NCBI GenBank assembly: GCA_930990065.1
Contig: CAKNOA010000005.1
Span: forward strand, 18,084 to 82,083
Reading direction: 5' to 3'
DNA: 64,000 nt
From: an uncultured Clostridia bacterium
GTDB lineage: Bacteria; Bacillota; Clostridia; Oscillospirales; Acutalibacteraceae
Shown in pieces: positions 1 to 8,444 of the stretch. A program made the position numbers and the translations under genes. The notes below the pieces were generated by a model. The model saw nothing but the letters and a program-made list of their open reading frames with translations. It did no database searches and was not told the origin of the DNA. The number at the start of each line of letters is the position of its first letter. Position 1 is the first letter of the stretch.

Positions 1-1001
1 AGGAAATTCGGGATGGAATCGGGGTTTTTCAGGTTGTAATCGGGGATCAGCCCGTTATACATGGAGAGCAGCACATCTTTGGAATTAGCCATAATGTCGC
101 CGATACGCGTCTGCAAAAACGTGGTGTCCACCAGATTGGCCACATTGACAAGCAGCGACCCAATGCCGATGGGGATGGCGATTTTGATCAACCGCACCAC
201 CGTATAGTGCATGGTGTGGGAGGGGTGGGAGGTGCGCAGCTGCTCTTTGGTGATGCCGTCGCCCCGGCGGCGGTGCCGGATAAACAGCACGATAAAGCCT
301 AGCAGCGACCCCATGGTCACGCCCAAAATGGCCCCCGCCGCCGCATACGGCAGCGTGGCCGCCCGGGCAAACGCTTCGGATTCCACTTTTTGGCCGAACA
401 CGGTGCCGGACGCGGCGTATTCGTTCATGCCGTAGGTGATCACGCCCCACGCGCAGGAAAGGCCGATCACCAGTTTGCCCAGCGCTTCGGTCACTTCCGA
501 CAGGGCGGTGGGGTACATGTTGCGCATGCCCTCATAGTACCCGCGGTAAATGGAGGAAAGGCAGCTGAACAAAATGGCCGGGGCCAGCACGATCATGGAC
601 GGCAGCGCGTTTTCGTTGCCCACAATGTTCACATAGGAGCGCGCCCCCAGTTCCATAATCAGGAACCCCACGGTGCCGGTGGTCAGGAAAATCGGGATGG
701 AAGCCCGGTGGATCATGCGGATGTCGCGGTAATTGCCCCGCGCATAGTTTTCCGAAACCAGCCGGGCAATGGCAATGGGGAACCCGGCGGTCGCCAGGCT
801 GAAAATGGGGCTATAAAAGTTATAGGCCGTGCTGAAATAGCCCATGCCGTCTTCACTGATGATCCAGTTCAGCGGGATTTTAAAAAGGGCGCCGATCACC
901 TTCACCAGAAGGATGGCGGCCGTCAGGATTAACGCCCCGTGCAGAAAACTTTGCCGGGTGCTTCCCTTCTTTTTTTGACCGGCTGCTCGCTGATTATGCA
1001 T
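1..1001 (-). CDS. SpoVB/MurJ-like polysaccharide or lipid II flippase, C-terminus cut by window edge
   Basis: The frame is open from an ATG at 1001 to the window edge, giving about 333 N-terminal residues of a polytopic membrane protein. The start is preceded by GGGAG at good spacing. After a short basic tail come repeated hydrophobic segments with the MOP-superfamily feel: an early helix ending in LVKVIGALFKIPL and a stretch reading YFSTAYNFYSPIFSLATAGFP, both typical of the Firmicutes SpoVB/YtgP/MurJ-like flippases. Such proteins move lipid-linked glycans across the membrane; SpoVB acts in spore cortex synthesis. Paralogs are common, so the sporulation role is an inference. The family is usually 500-550 residues, so roughly 200 residues are missing because of the window edge, not a mutation. 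Confidence 0.8.
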   Translation of the reverse strand, partial: MHNQRAAGQKKKGSTRQSFLHGALILTAAILLVKVIGALFKIPLNWIISEDGMGYFSTAYNFYSPIFSLATAGFPIAIARLVSENYARGNYRDIRMIHRASIPIFLTTGTVGFLIMELGARSYVNIVGNENALPSMIVLAPAILFSCLSSIYRGYYEGMRNMYPTALSEVTEALGKLVIGLSCAWGVITYGMNEYAASGTVFGQKVESEAFARAATLPYAAAGAILGVTMGSLLGFIVLFIRHRRRGDGITKEQLRTSHPSHTMHYTVVRLIKIAIPIGIGSLLVNVANLVDTTFLQTRIGDIMANSKDVLLSMYNGLIPDYNLKNPDSIPNF

Positions 1002-1111
1002 ATCGTCACACTCCCGTTCGTGTTATGAAGATCGCCGCACACCGTATCCGGGGCCCGCCGTGGTATCATCTATAGCGGGAAAAGCCGAAGGGTATGCGCC
1101 TTACACGCCGC

Positions 1112-1150
1112 ACAAAAGAAAAAGGGGCCTTCTCAAAAAGGGCCCCTCTT
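1112..1150 (-). terminator. Rho-independent terminator
   Basis: A 7-bp GC-rich stem (1123-1129 with 1141-1147) is followed on the minus strand by TTTTTCTTTT. It lies 25 bp after the stop of the zinc-ribbon gene. Confidence 0.75.
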
Positions 1151-1174
1151 TCAATTTTTGCCCTAACGGGCCGT

Positions 1175-1696
1175 TCATTCTTTGCCGGTACCGTCGTCTT
1201 CCGGTTCCACCGGGCGGGGGGCTTCCGCAGCGGGAGCGGCCGCTTCTTCGTCCTCGTCACCGGCGTCATCCGCCACCGGCGCCGCCGTGTCGGGTTCTTC
1301 CGTGTCACCGGGTTCCGCTTCGGCTTTTTCTTCCTCTTCCTGTTCCGGCAGGCGGGTGCCGCACTTGTTGCAGAACGTGGCCCCCAGCACATTTTCATGG
1401 CCGCAGCACGGGCACACCGTGCGCCCACGCAGCCGGTTGAGCTCTTCGCTCAGCGCGCTGAGTTCTTCATACAGTTCGTCGATGGCCAGCACGCTGTCGT
1501 TCACATCATAGGAATTCCCGCTTTTGCTGGCGTCATACACCAACCGGCCCAGCGCTTCAAAATTGCGGCTGATTTCTTTATTCAGCTCCGCCATGGTCAG
1601 GCGCAGCCGGGACAATTCTTTTACCAGTACAGCCTTTTTGCCCACTACATCCGCGGCGCTCTTTGCCGTTGCCAGGATATCGTCGAAAATCGTCAT
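1175..1696 (-). CDS. Coiled-coil zinc-ribbon protein of unknown function
   Basis: A 173-residue cytosolic protein. Residues 1-90 are mostly amphipathic helix (AELNKEISRNFEALGRLVYD and onward). A four-cysteine zinc ribbon (CPCCGHE, then CNKCGTRLPE) follows, and the tail is low-complexity and rich in Glu, Asp, Ala and Pro. The ATG at 1696 is chosen because AAAGGAG sits 8 bases upstream and the longer frame would start upstream of the promoter. Similar helix plus zinc-ribbon proteins are common in Clostridia and have no assigned role. It forms a single-gene unit with its own promoter and terminator. Confidence 0.7.
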   Translation of the reverse strand: MTIFDDILATAKSAADVVGKKAVLVKELSRLRLTMAELNKEISRNFEALGRLVYDASKSGNSYDVNDSVLAIDELYEELSALSEELNRLRGRTVCPCCGHENVLGATFCNKCGTRLPEQEEEEKAEAEPGDTEEPDTAAPVADDAGDEDEEAAAPAAEAPRPVEPEDDGTGKE

Positions 1697-1762
1697 ATCT
1701 ACACACTCCTTTTGTATCAAATGGCCCATCCCGGGCCACCCCAACATGGAATTATTGGAAAT

Positions 1763-1791
1763 ATTATAGAACACTCACGGTAAAAAAGCAA
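1763..1791 (-). promoter_or_regulatory. Sigma-A promoter of the zinc-ribbon gene
   Basis: TTGCTT, 17-bp spacer, TATAAT on the minus strand, giving a leader of about 60 nt. Confidence 0.7.
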
Positions 1792-1831
1792 GGCGCCAAG
1801 GGAACGGGAACATGAAGAATCTATAAATAAT

Positions 1832-3343
1832 TTATAAATTCTTTTGTCCGGCCCGGTGCAAAAACGTTCCGTACCCCTTTATGATCTGTTTTTTGCGCTG
1901 CAAAATCTCGTCAAAGCGGCTGACATACTCATAGGAATACTTAAAATTAAACACCCGTTTAATATCGGTGGAAAACGGGTCGCACAGTTTGGTGACGCCC
2001 CCGGCCCCACAGCTCAGCACCGTGTGGATTTCGTCCATGGTGATAATGTTATAAAAGCATTCCTTCCCCTTCCGGCTCCAGCCGGTATTTTCCAAATTCC
2101 CGGCCATGCGGCTTTGGCGGTACAGGTAATAGGGCACGTACCCCTGCCGGGTGAGCGCCCGCCCGGCGTCTTCCACCATCTGCCGGGCGGTTTCGCCCCG
2201 GCGGTGGTTTTCCCGCACTTCTTCGTCCCGCATCATCCGGGCCGCGTGTTTTAACGCGAGGGTGTGCACCGTCACGCTTTCGGGGGACAGCTCTTCGATG
2301 GCCTTCAGCGTCTGGCGGAATTTTTCCGGCGTATCCAGGGGCAGCCCGGCAATTAGATCCATATTGATATTGTCAAAGCCCATGTCCCGCGCCAGGGAAA
2401 ACGCCCGTAAGGTGTCTGCCACCGTGTGGCGGCGGCCGATGGCCCGCAGCACGTCATCGTGCATGCTCTGGGGGTTAATGCTAATCCGGGTAACGCCGCC
2501 ATTTAGCAGCGCCTGCAATTTTTCTTTTGTCACCGTATCGGGGCGGCCCGCTTCCACCGTAAATTCCACACAGTGGGATAAATCGAACCGTTCCCGCACT
2601 TTTTCGATCACCGCCGTCAGCTGCGAAGCCGAAAACGTGGTCGGGGTGCCGCCGCCCATATACACGGACTGGATTTGCAGCCCCACCTGCCGGGCGATGG
2701 CGGCGGTTTCCTCGATTTCCCGCAATAGGAGCGTCACATACGGTTCCACGAGCTTTTTCGCGCCCTCCACCGCCTGGGAGATAAACGAACAGTAGGAACA
2801 CCGGCTGGGGCAAAACGGCACCGATAGATAAAGGCTGCAGCTATTGGGTTGATTGAGGGCCACATACGGCTCCTGGACCTGCAGCACCCGGCGCATGAGC
2901 TGGATTTTCTCGTCACTAACGAGCCATTTGTCCCGGAAAAATTCTTCCGCCGCTAAAAGCCCCACTTCTTCGCTTTTTTGCCGCAATAGCTTTACCGGGT
3001 GCACCCCGGTGATAATCCCCCAGGCTGGGGTCTGGCCCGTCAGGGCCTGCAAAACGGTAAAGAGCAGCACCCCCAGCCGCCTTTCCTGTTCGGCCGGCGG
3101 GTCCATCATGGGGCCCTCGTCCTGCCGCTCACAGGGCGCTTGCCCCAATAGGGTAACTTTCACGGTATACCGGAGGGTACCGTCATCCTTTGGCGCGATG
3201 GTCAGCCACGCGCCGTCGTCCTGCCCCGGGTCTTCGTGCCCCGTGGCGTTTTCGATCATCTCGATGCGGTCGCAGGGGTAAAACAGGCGCACAAGGTTTT
3301 CCATCTCATATAAAAAATCATGCCCCACTAGGTAGACTTTCAT
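1832..3343 (-). CDS. hemZ: Coproporphyrinogen III oxidase-like radical SAM enzyme HemZ
   Basis: A 503-residue radical SAM protein of the HemN/HemZ family. The Cys triad reads CPSRCSYCSF around residue 180 and is followed by a glycine-rich SAM motif (YMGGGTPTT). The extra N-terminal domain of about 165 residues and the total length fit HemZ rather than the shorter HemN/HemW proteins. HemZ-type enzymes are annotated as oxygen-independent coproporphyrinogen dehydrogenases, but no other heme gene is visible here, so the true substrate is open. The ATG overlaps the stop of the upstream MBL gene by 4 bp (ATGA), indicating translational coupling in the recJ-rel-MBL-hemZ operon. Confidence 0.85.
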   Translation of the reverse strand: MKVYLVGHDFLYEMENLVRLFYPCDRIEMIENATGHEDPGQDDGAWLTIAPKDDGTLRYTVKVTLLGQAPCERQDEGPMMDPPAEQERRLGVLLFTVLQALTGQTPAWGIITGVHPVKLLRQKSEEVGLLAAEEFFRDKWLVSDEKIQLMRRVLQVQEPYVALNQPNSCSLYLSVPFCPSRCSYCSFISQAVEGAKKLVEPYVTLLLREIEETAAIARQVGLQIQSVYMGGGTPTTFSASQLTAVIEKVRERFDLSHCVEFTVEAGRPDTVTKEKLQALLNGGVTRISINPQSMHDDVLRAIGRRHTVADTLRAFSLARDMGFDNINMDLIAGLPLDTPEKFRQTLKAIEELSPESVTVHTLALKHAARMMRDEEVRENHRRGETARQMVEDAGRALTRQGYVPYYLYRQSRMAGNLENTGWSRKGKECFYNIITMDEIHTVLSCGAGGVTKLCDPFSTDIKRVFNFKYSYEYVSRFDEILQRKKQIIKGYGTFLHRAGQKNL

Positions 3344-3963
3344 ACAAGCCCCCCGTTCATATACGGATTGCGGCGCTTTTCTTCCCCGATGGTACTTTTT
3401 GGCCCGTGGCCCGGGTATACCATCGTTTGATCGGGCCAGGCTGTTAGTTTTTGCAAGGAGCGGCGCATGGCCCCGGCGTCGCCGGTGGGGAAATCCACCC
3501 GCCCGCAGGAGCCGGCAAACAGCGTGTCGCCGGTAAACAGCACGCCTTCTTCCTCACACCCATAGCAGGCGCTGCCCGCCGTGTGGCCGGGGGTGGCGGT
3601 CACCGTAAAGGTTACTTGGCCGATTGCCACCGTGTCCCCGTCGTTTAATAGATGCAGCGTTTCGGGGGGCTCCACGGGGCCAAAAAATTTCGACAAATTT
3701 TTCGTCGGGTTTTGCAAAAGGTCTTTTTCCAGCGCCAGCAGGTACACCGGCGCGCCGGTGAATTCTTGCAATTCTTTGGCGCCGCCCATGTGGTCAAAAT
3801 GGCCGTGGGTAAGCAAAATGGCCACCACATTGTCCCCCGCCGCCTGCCGCAGCCCCGGAGTGAGCACCCCGGGGTCGACAACGGCCCGTTTGCCCGTTTG
3901 TTCGTCGGTAATCACATAACTGTTTTCCTGCAAATCCCCGCAGGGAAACACCTGGATGTTCAT
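3340..3963 (-). CDS. Metallo-beta-lactamase fold hydrolase (glyoxalase II-like)
   Basis: A 207-residue MBL-fold hydrolase. The metal-binding signature THGHFDHMGG is near residue 55, a further His is in TPGHTAGS near 125, and the GDTLF Asp motif is near 145, so both metal sites look complete. Close relatives are the YqgX/GloB-like thioester hydrolases, often annotated as hydroxyacylglutathione hydrolase, although clostridia usually lack glutathione; the physiological substrate is unknown. It is co-transcribed between rel and hemZ, and its stop overlaps the hemZ start. Confidence 0.85.
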   Translation of the reverse strand: MNIQVFPCGDLQENSYVITDEQTGKRAVVDPGVLTPGLRQAAGDNVVAILLTHGHFDHMGGAKELQEFTGAPVYLLALEKDLLQNPTKNLSKFFGPVEPPETLHLLNDGDTVAIGQVTFTVTATPGHTAGSACYGCEEEGVLFTGDTLFAGSCGRVDFPTGDAGAMRRSLQKLTAWPDQTMVYPGHGPKSTIGEEKRRNPYMNGGLV

Positions 3964-3976
3964 ACAATGGCTCCTT

Positions 3977-6199
3977 TCAGCTGCGGCGCACGGAATGCAC
4001 GCTCTTTACATTTTTCAGCCGGCTGATCACCTGTTCCAAATGGTCGCGGCCGTTGACGGTAATGGTGGCGTTGATCACCGCCACCCCGTCGCCCAGTTCC
4101 CGGGAATTGAGGGAATGGATAAACAGGTGCATGGCGAACAGCTGCTGGGTCACATCGGCCAGCAGGCCCGACCGGTCGCTGGCGCGGATTTCCAAGGTGG
4201 ACTTGAAGTCCTCCTTCACATCGCTTTCCCACCGGGCGTGTACCCAGCGTTCCGGTTCCTGGCACTGGGTCAGGTCGGCGGGCACATTGGTGCAATTGCG
4301 CTTGTGGATCGACACCCCGTACCCTCTGGTAATAAAGCCGATGATGTCGTCCCCGGGCAGCGGGTTGCAGCACCGGGAGAATTTGACAAGGCAGTTGTCC
4401 ATGCCCTCGATCAGCACGCCGCTGGCGGCCTTCTTCGGGCGGGGCGGGGTAGCCGAAACTTTTTCGGGGCTGTCCGCTTGGGCGGCGGTTTCGGCGGGGG
4501 CGGCGGCTTTGCGCTGGCGCAGCCATTCTTCCCGCACCCGGGGCATCACCTTCCACAGCTGGATGCCGCCGTAGCCGATGGCGGCGAACATGTCGTCGGC
4601 GGTGGTGCAGCTCTTGTGGCGGCCCACCATCTCCAGCATCATTTTGACAAGGTCGTCGGTCATGTCCATGCCGTTGCGTTTGAGTTCCCGTTCCAGCTGG
4701 GCGCGGCCTTCCTGGATATTTTCTTCCCGCTTTTCCTTTTTGAACCACTGGCGGATCTTGTTGCGGGCTTCGCTGGTTTTGACAATATTCAGCCAGTCGC
4801 GGCTGGGGCCGCGGGATTCATCTTTGCTGGTTAAAATTTCGATGATTTCCCCGGTGTGCACTTTGGTGTCCAGCGGCACGATGCGCTTGTCGACTTTGGC
4901 GCCGACCATGCGGTTGCCCACCGCCGAATGGATGGCATACGCAAAATCGATCACCGTGGAGCCCGCGGGCAGGCTGATGACCTTGCCCTTGGGGGTGAAT
5001 ACGAACACTTCTTCCGGCACCAAATCGCTTTTGATGGTGCGGATAATATCGGTGGCGTCGCCGGTTTCCTTTTGCTCTTCCAGCATCTGGCGTACCCACG
5101 CCAGCCGCTCGTCCATGGAATCCCCGCGCCCGGACCCCAGCCCCAGTTTATATTTCCAGTGGGCCGCGATGCCGTATTCCGCGGTATAGTGCATTTCCCA
5201 GGTGCGGATCTGCACTTCAAACGGGATCCCTTCCCGGCCGATCACCGTGGTGTGCAGGGACTGGTAGCGGTTGGGTTTCGGGGTGCCGATATAATCCTTA
5301 AACCGGTTGGGGATGGGCTGGAACATGTCGTGGATGACCCCCAGCACGTTGTAACAGTCCGCCACGCTGTCCACGATCACCCGCACGGCGTACACGTCGT
5401 AGATTTCTTCCAGCGTTTTGCCCTGCAGGAACATCTTGCGGAAAATCCCGTTGATGGATTTCACCCGCCCGGTCAGGTACACGTTGGGGATCATGGGCTT
5501 TAGCCTCTCCCGGATTTTTTCAATGGTCTGCTGGATAAACGCTTCCCGGTCGCGGCTCTGCATTTCCAGCGCCGATTCGATTTCGTGGTACGCCACCGGG
5601 TCCAGGTACTGGATACTGCGGTCTTCAATCTCTTCCTTCACGGCCCGGATGCCCAACCGGTGGGCGATGGGGGCGTACACTTCCATGCTCTCCAGCGCCA
5701 CGTCCCGCTGTTTCTGGGGGGGCTTGAACTGCAAGGTGCGCATGTTGTGCAGCCGGTCGGCCAGCTTGATGATGATGACCCGGATGTCTTCGCTCATACT
5801 GATGAGCATTTTGCGGATATTTTCCGCCTGCTGCTCTTCGCGGGAGGAATACGGGATCTTGCCCAGCTTCGTCACGCCGTCGATGAGTTTCGCGACCGTC
5901 TGGCCGAATTCTTTGGTGATCTGGGGCAGGGTCCAATCGGTGTCTTCCACCACGTCGTGGAGCAGCCCGGCCGCAATACATTCCGAATCCATCCCCAGTT
6001 CCACCAAAATACACGCCACCGCCAGCGGATGCACAATGTACGGGTCGCCGGAATTGCGCACCTGGCCCCGGTGGGCTTCTTCCGCTACGCGGTAGGCCCG
6101 GTCGACCAGGTCAAAATCGAACTCATGGCCGCTTTTTTTCATCAGTTCGCGCAGGTCTTCGTACGTTTTTACTTCGTTTTTGATTTCATAAACCGGCAT
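3977..6199 (-). CDS. rel: Bifunctional (p)ppGpp synthetase/hydrolase, RelA/SpoT family
   Basis: A full-length 740-residue Rel protein. In order: HD hydrolase domain (VHPLAVACIL, HDVVEDTDW, about residues 50-160), synthetase domain (RFKDYIGTPKPNRYQSLHT, then EVQIRT, about 240-350), TGS domain (VFVFTPKGKVISLPAGSTV, near 400), and a C-terminal ACT domain (about 665-740). The RFKD form of the RXKD loop and the intact HD motif indicate both synthesis and hydrolysis of (p)ppGpp, as in single-Rel Firmicutes. It sits 22 bp after recJ and 13 bp before the MBL gene in one operon. No apt gene lies between recJ and rel, unlike in many Firmicutes. Confidence 0.95.
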   Translation of the reverse strand: MPVYEIKNEVKTYEDLRELMKKSGHEFDFDLVDRAYRVAEEAHRGQVRNSGDPYIVHPLAVACILVELGMDSECIAAGLLHDVVEDTDWTLPQITKEFGQTVAKLIDGVTKLGKIPYSSREEQQAENIRKMLISMSEDIRVIIIKLADRLHNMRTLQFKPPQKQRDVALESMEVYAPIAHRLGIRAVKEEIEDRSIQYLDPVAYHEIESALEMQSRDREAFIQQTIEKIRERLKPMIPNVYLTGRVKSINGIFRKMFLQGKTLEEIYDVYAVRVIVDSVADCYNVLGVIHDMFQPIPNRFKDYIGTPKPNRYQSLHTTVIGREGIPFEVQIRTWEMHYTAEYGIAAHWKYKLGLGSGRGDSMDERLAWVRQMLEEQKETGDATDIIRTIKSDLVPEEVFVFTPKGKVISLPAGSTVIDFAYAIHSAVGNRMVGAKVDKRIVPLDTKVHTGEIIEILTSKDESRGPSRDWLNIVKTSEARNKIRQWFKKEKREENIQEGRAQLERELKRNGMDMTDDLVKMMLEMVGRHKSCTTADDMFAAIGYGGIQLWKVMPRVREEWLRQRKAAAPAETAAQADSPEKVSATPPRPKKAASGVLIEGMDNCLVKFSRCCNPLPGDDIIGFITRGYGVSIHKRNCTNVPADLTQCQEPERWVHARWESDVKEDFKSTLEIRASDRSGLLADVTQQLFAMHLFIHSLNSRELGDGVAVINATITVNGRDHLEQVISRLKNVKSVHSVRRS

Positions 6200-6221
6200 G
6201 TTTCTTCCCCCCTCTTTTCTT

Positions 6222-8273
6222 CTATCCCAACCGGGTTAATACCGGCGAAGCCATCAAATCCACTTTCCCCTTTACCGGGCATAAAGCCATGTGCCCCGTA
6301 TCGTACCGGTACCGGATAAGGCCCCGTTCCCTGAGTACGTCGCACATGCATAGTAAGGTCAAAAACGGCACCGTTTTCCCCTCCGGCGACGCCTGCCGCA
6401 GCGCCTGCCACAGCATTTCCTGGCTGCTGTGCCAGCCGCCCCCGTCCCGCAGTAAGCGGTAAAGGGTAGCAAAGTCGTCCCGTCCCGGGCGGCGGATGGA
6501 TTTTCCCTCTTCCAGGGGCTCGCCCCGGCACAGCGCTTCGTACTGCTGCCTTTGCCGCCACAGGTCTTCGGTATCGAGCCCCGCCGGGCGCAGGTCCATG
6601 ATCTGTGTGGTCAGCGACATCTGCCCCCGGAATTCGTGCCGGGATAGCGACACCGCCGCGTCGACCTTGTCCCCCTCCCGGAAGCCTAATGCCTCTTTCG
6701 AAACGCCAAAGCGCATGCATGATAGGGTCACTCCGTCTTTTGAAAGCAGCAGCCGCAGGTGTTTGCCTCCGCCCACCGGCACAATCCCCTGCAGGGTCAT
6801 GCCGAATAGCCCAAACAGCGGCGCCGGGAACCCGGCTCCAAAGGGTTCCAGCTCTTCTAGCAGGGCGGGCAGCTCTTCGGTCACCGCCGCCGGGCGCAGC
6901 CGGCAGTCGAGGGTGAGCGTCGGCACCGGCATAAACGGGTGCTGGTTTTTGGCGTACTCGTTGATCATCTGCCGGAACGCCGGGATTTTCCCGGGCTCCA
7001 CACTCAGCCCCGCCGCCATGGGGTGCCCGCCAAACCGGGTGAGCACCGGGGCGCAGGCCTTCACCGCTTCAAACAGCGAAAACCCTTCCACGCTGCGGCC
7101 GCTGCCCCGGGCTTTGTCCCCTTCGATGGTGATAACGACGCTGGGTTTGCCAAAAGTTTCGGTCAGCCGCGCCGCCACAATGCCGATGACGCCGGGGTGC
7201 CAGTTTTCGCCCTCCACCACCAGCACCCGGTCGAGCAGCCGCCGCGGCTCTTTTTGCAGCTTTTCCATGGCCTGCTGCAGCACGTCCGCTTCCACGCTGC
7301 GGCGGTGGTCATTTTCGGTATTCACCGACTGGGCGATGGTATCCGCTTCTTCTTCCTCTTCACACAGTAAAAGCCGGAGCGCCTGTTTCGGGGAGCCCAT
7401 ACGCCCCACGGCGTTGAGCCGCGGCACCACGGTAAACGCCAAATCCCGGGCCGATACCGCCCTGTCCCCGGCCCCGGCCGCTTTCAGCAGGGCCCGCAGC
7501 CCCTCACACGGCCCGTCACGTAACCGGCGGATGCCCTTTTTCACCAGCTGGCGGTTTTCCCCTGTCAGGGGTACCACGTCCCCCACGGTGCCCACCGCCG
7601 CCAGATCGAGCAAAAACGAAAGGGTTTCCTCCGGGTCGCTCCACGCGCTTTCCACGGCGCAGCACAGTTCATAGGCAAGCCCCACCCCGGCAAAATCCCG
7701 GTAGGGGCTCTCTTCGTCCTCCCGCTGGGGGTCAATCACCGCCAGCGCCGGGGGCAGCGCCCCCTGCACCCGGTGGTGGTCGGTGACGATCACGTCCATC
7801 GTAAGTTCCCGGGCGACCTTCACTTCCTTTTCCCCGGCAATGCCGTTATCCACGGTAATCAGCAGCCGGGCGCCTTTTTCATGCAGCGTGCGCACCGCCG
7901 CTTCGTTCATGCCGTAGCCTTCCCCTTCCCGCTGGGGGATGTAGGGAAGGACCTGGGCGCCCTTACTCCTTAAATACTTTGTCAGCAACGCCGTGGCCGT
8001 CACACCGTCGGCGTCGTAATCGCCGAAAACCGCGATCGTTTCGCCGTCTTCGATGGCCTGCTGTACCCGCAAAGCGGCCGTTTCCATATCCCGCAGCAAA
8101 AAGGGGTCAAACGGCAGGCCGTCTTCCATCCCCAGCACACTGACGGCCTCCGCCGGGTCCGTCACACCCCGCACCGCCAGCATCATGCCCAGGAACGACG
8201 GAATATTCAGCGCTTCGCTCAACGCGGCCGCTTTTTCCCGGTCCAGCGGGCGCACTTGCCATGGCCTACCCAT
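6222..8273 (-). CDS. recJ: Single-stranded-DNA-specific exonuclease RecJ
   Basis: A 683-residue DHH/DHHA1 nuclease. The phosphoesterase motifs are visible: FGDYDADGVTAT near residue 75, the DNG motif in LITVDNGI, and VTDHHRVQG near 150. A DHHA1-type segment with GRSVEGFSLFEA and GGHPMAAGLS follows, then a C-terminal extension. RecJ degrades single-stranded DNA 5' to 3' in recombination and mismatch repair. The ATG at 8273 is chosen over upstream in-frame ATGs because GGGAGGA lies 10 bases before it and because the predicted transcription start (about 8308) falls downstream of the longest reading. It is the first gene of the recJ-rel-MBL-hemZ operon. Confidence 0.92.
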   Translation of the reverse strand: MGRPWQVRPLDREKAAALSEALNIPSFLGMMLAVRGVTDPAEAVSVLGMEDGLPFDPFLLRDMETAALRVQQAIEDGETIAVFGDYDADGVTATALLTKYLRSKGAQVLPYIPQREGEGYGMNEAAVRTLHEKGARLLITVDNGIAGEKEVKVARELTMDVIVTDHHRVQGALPPALAVIDPQREDEESPYRDFAGVGLAYELCCAVESAWSDPEETLSFLLDLAAVGTVGDVVPLTGENRQLVKKGIRRLRDGPCEGLRALLKAAGAGDRAVSARDLAFTVVPRLNAVGRMGSPKQALRLLLCEEEEEADTIAQSVNTENDHRRSVEADVLQQAMEKLQKEPRRLLDRVLVVEGENWHPGVIGIVAARLTETFGKPSVVITIEGDKARGSGRSVEGFSLFEAVKACAPVLTRFGGHPMAAGLSVEPGKIPAFRQMINEYAKNQHPFMPVPTLTLDCRLRPAAVTEELPALLEELEPFGAGFPAPLFGLFGMTLQGIVPVGGGKHLRLLLSKDGVTLSCMRFGVSKEALGFREGDKVDAAVSLSRHEFRGQMSLTTQIMDLRPAGLDTEDLWRQRQQYEALCRGEPLEEGKSIRRPGRDDFATLYRLLRDGGGWHSSQEMLWQALRQASPEGKTVPFLTLLCMCDVLRERGLIRYRYDTGHMALCPVKGKVDLMASPVLTRLG

Positions 8274-8314
8274 CAAATCGCGTTCCTCCCTTTTTGCCAT
8301 TTTCTTAAAAAGAT

Positions 8315-8343
8315 ATTGTACCATCCTTTCCCCCTTTTTTCAA
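8315..8343 (-). promoter_or_regulatory. Sigma-A promoter of the recJ-rel-hemZ operon
   Basis: TTGAAA, 17-bp spacer ending in TGG (extended -10), TACAAT on the minus strand. Confidence 0.7.
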
Positions 8344-8372
8344 GGTGGGGCCGGGCTTTCCCGCCGGGGGGC

Positions 8373-8410
8373 AAAAAAGAACGGGCCCCGCCTTTTGGGC
8401 GGAACCCGTT
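8373..8410 (-). terminator. Rho-independent terminator of the LRR/FN3 gene
   Basis: Arms 8380-8392 and 8398-8410 pair with a 5-nt loop and are followed on the minus strand by CTTTTTT. Confidence 0.8.
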
Positions 8411-8444
8411 CTGTGTGTTTGGGAGCGAAAACCGGCCGGTTTCG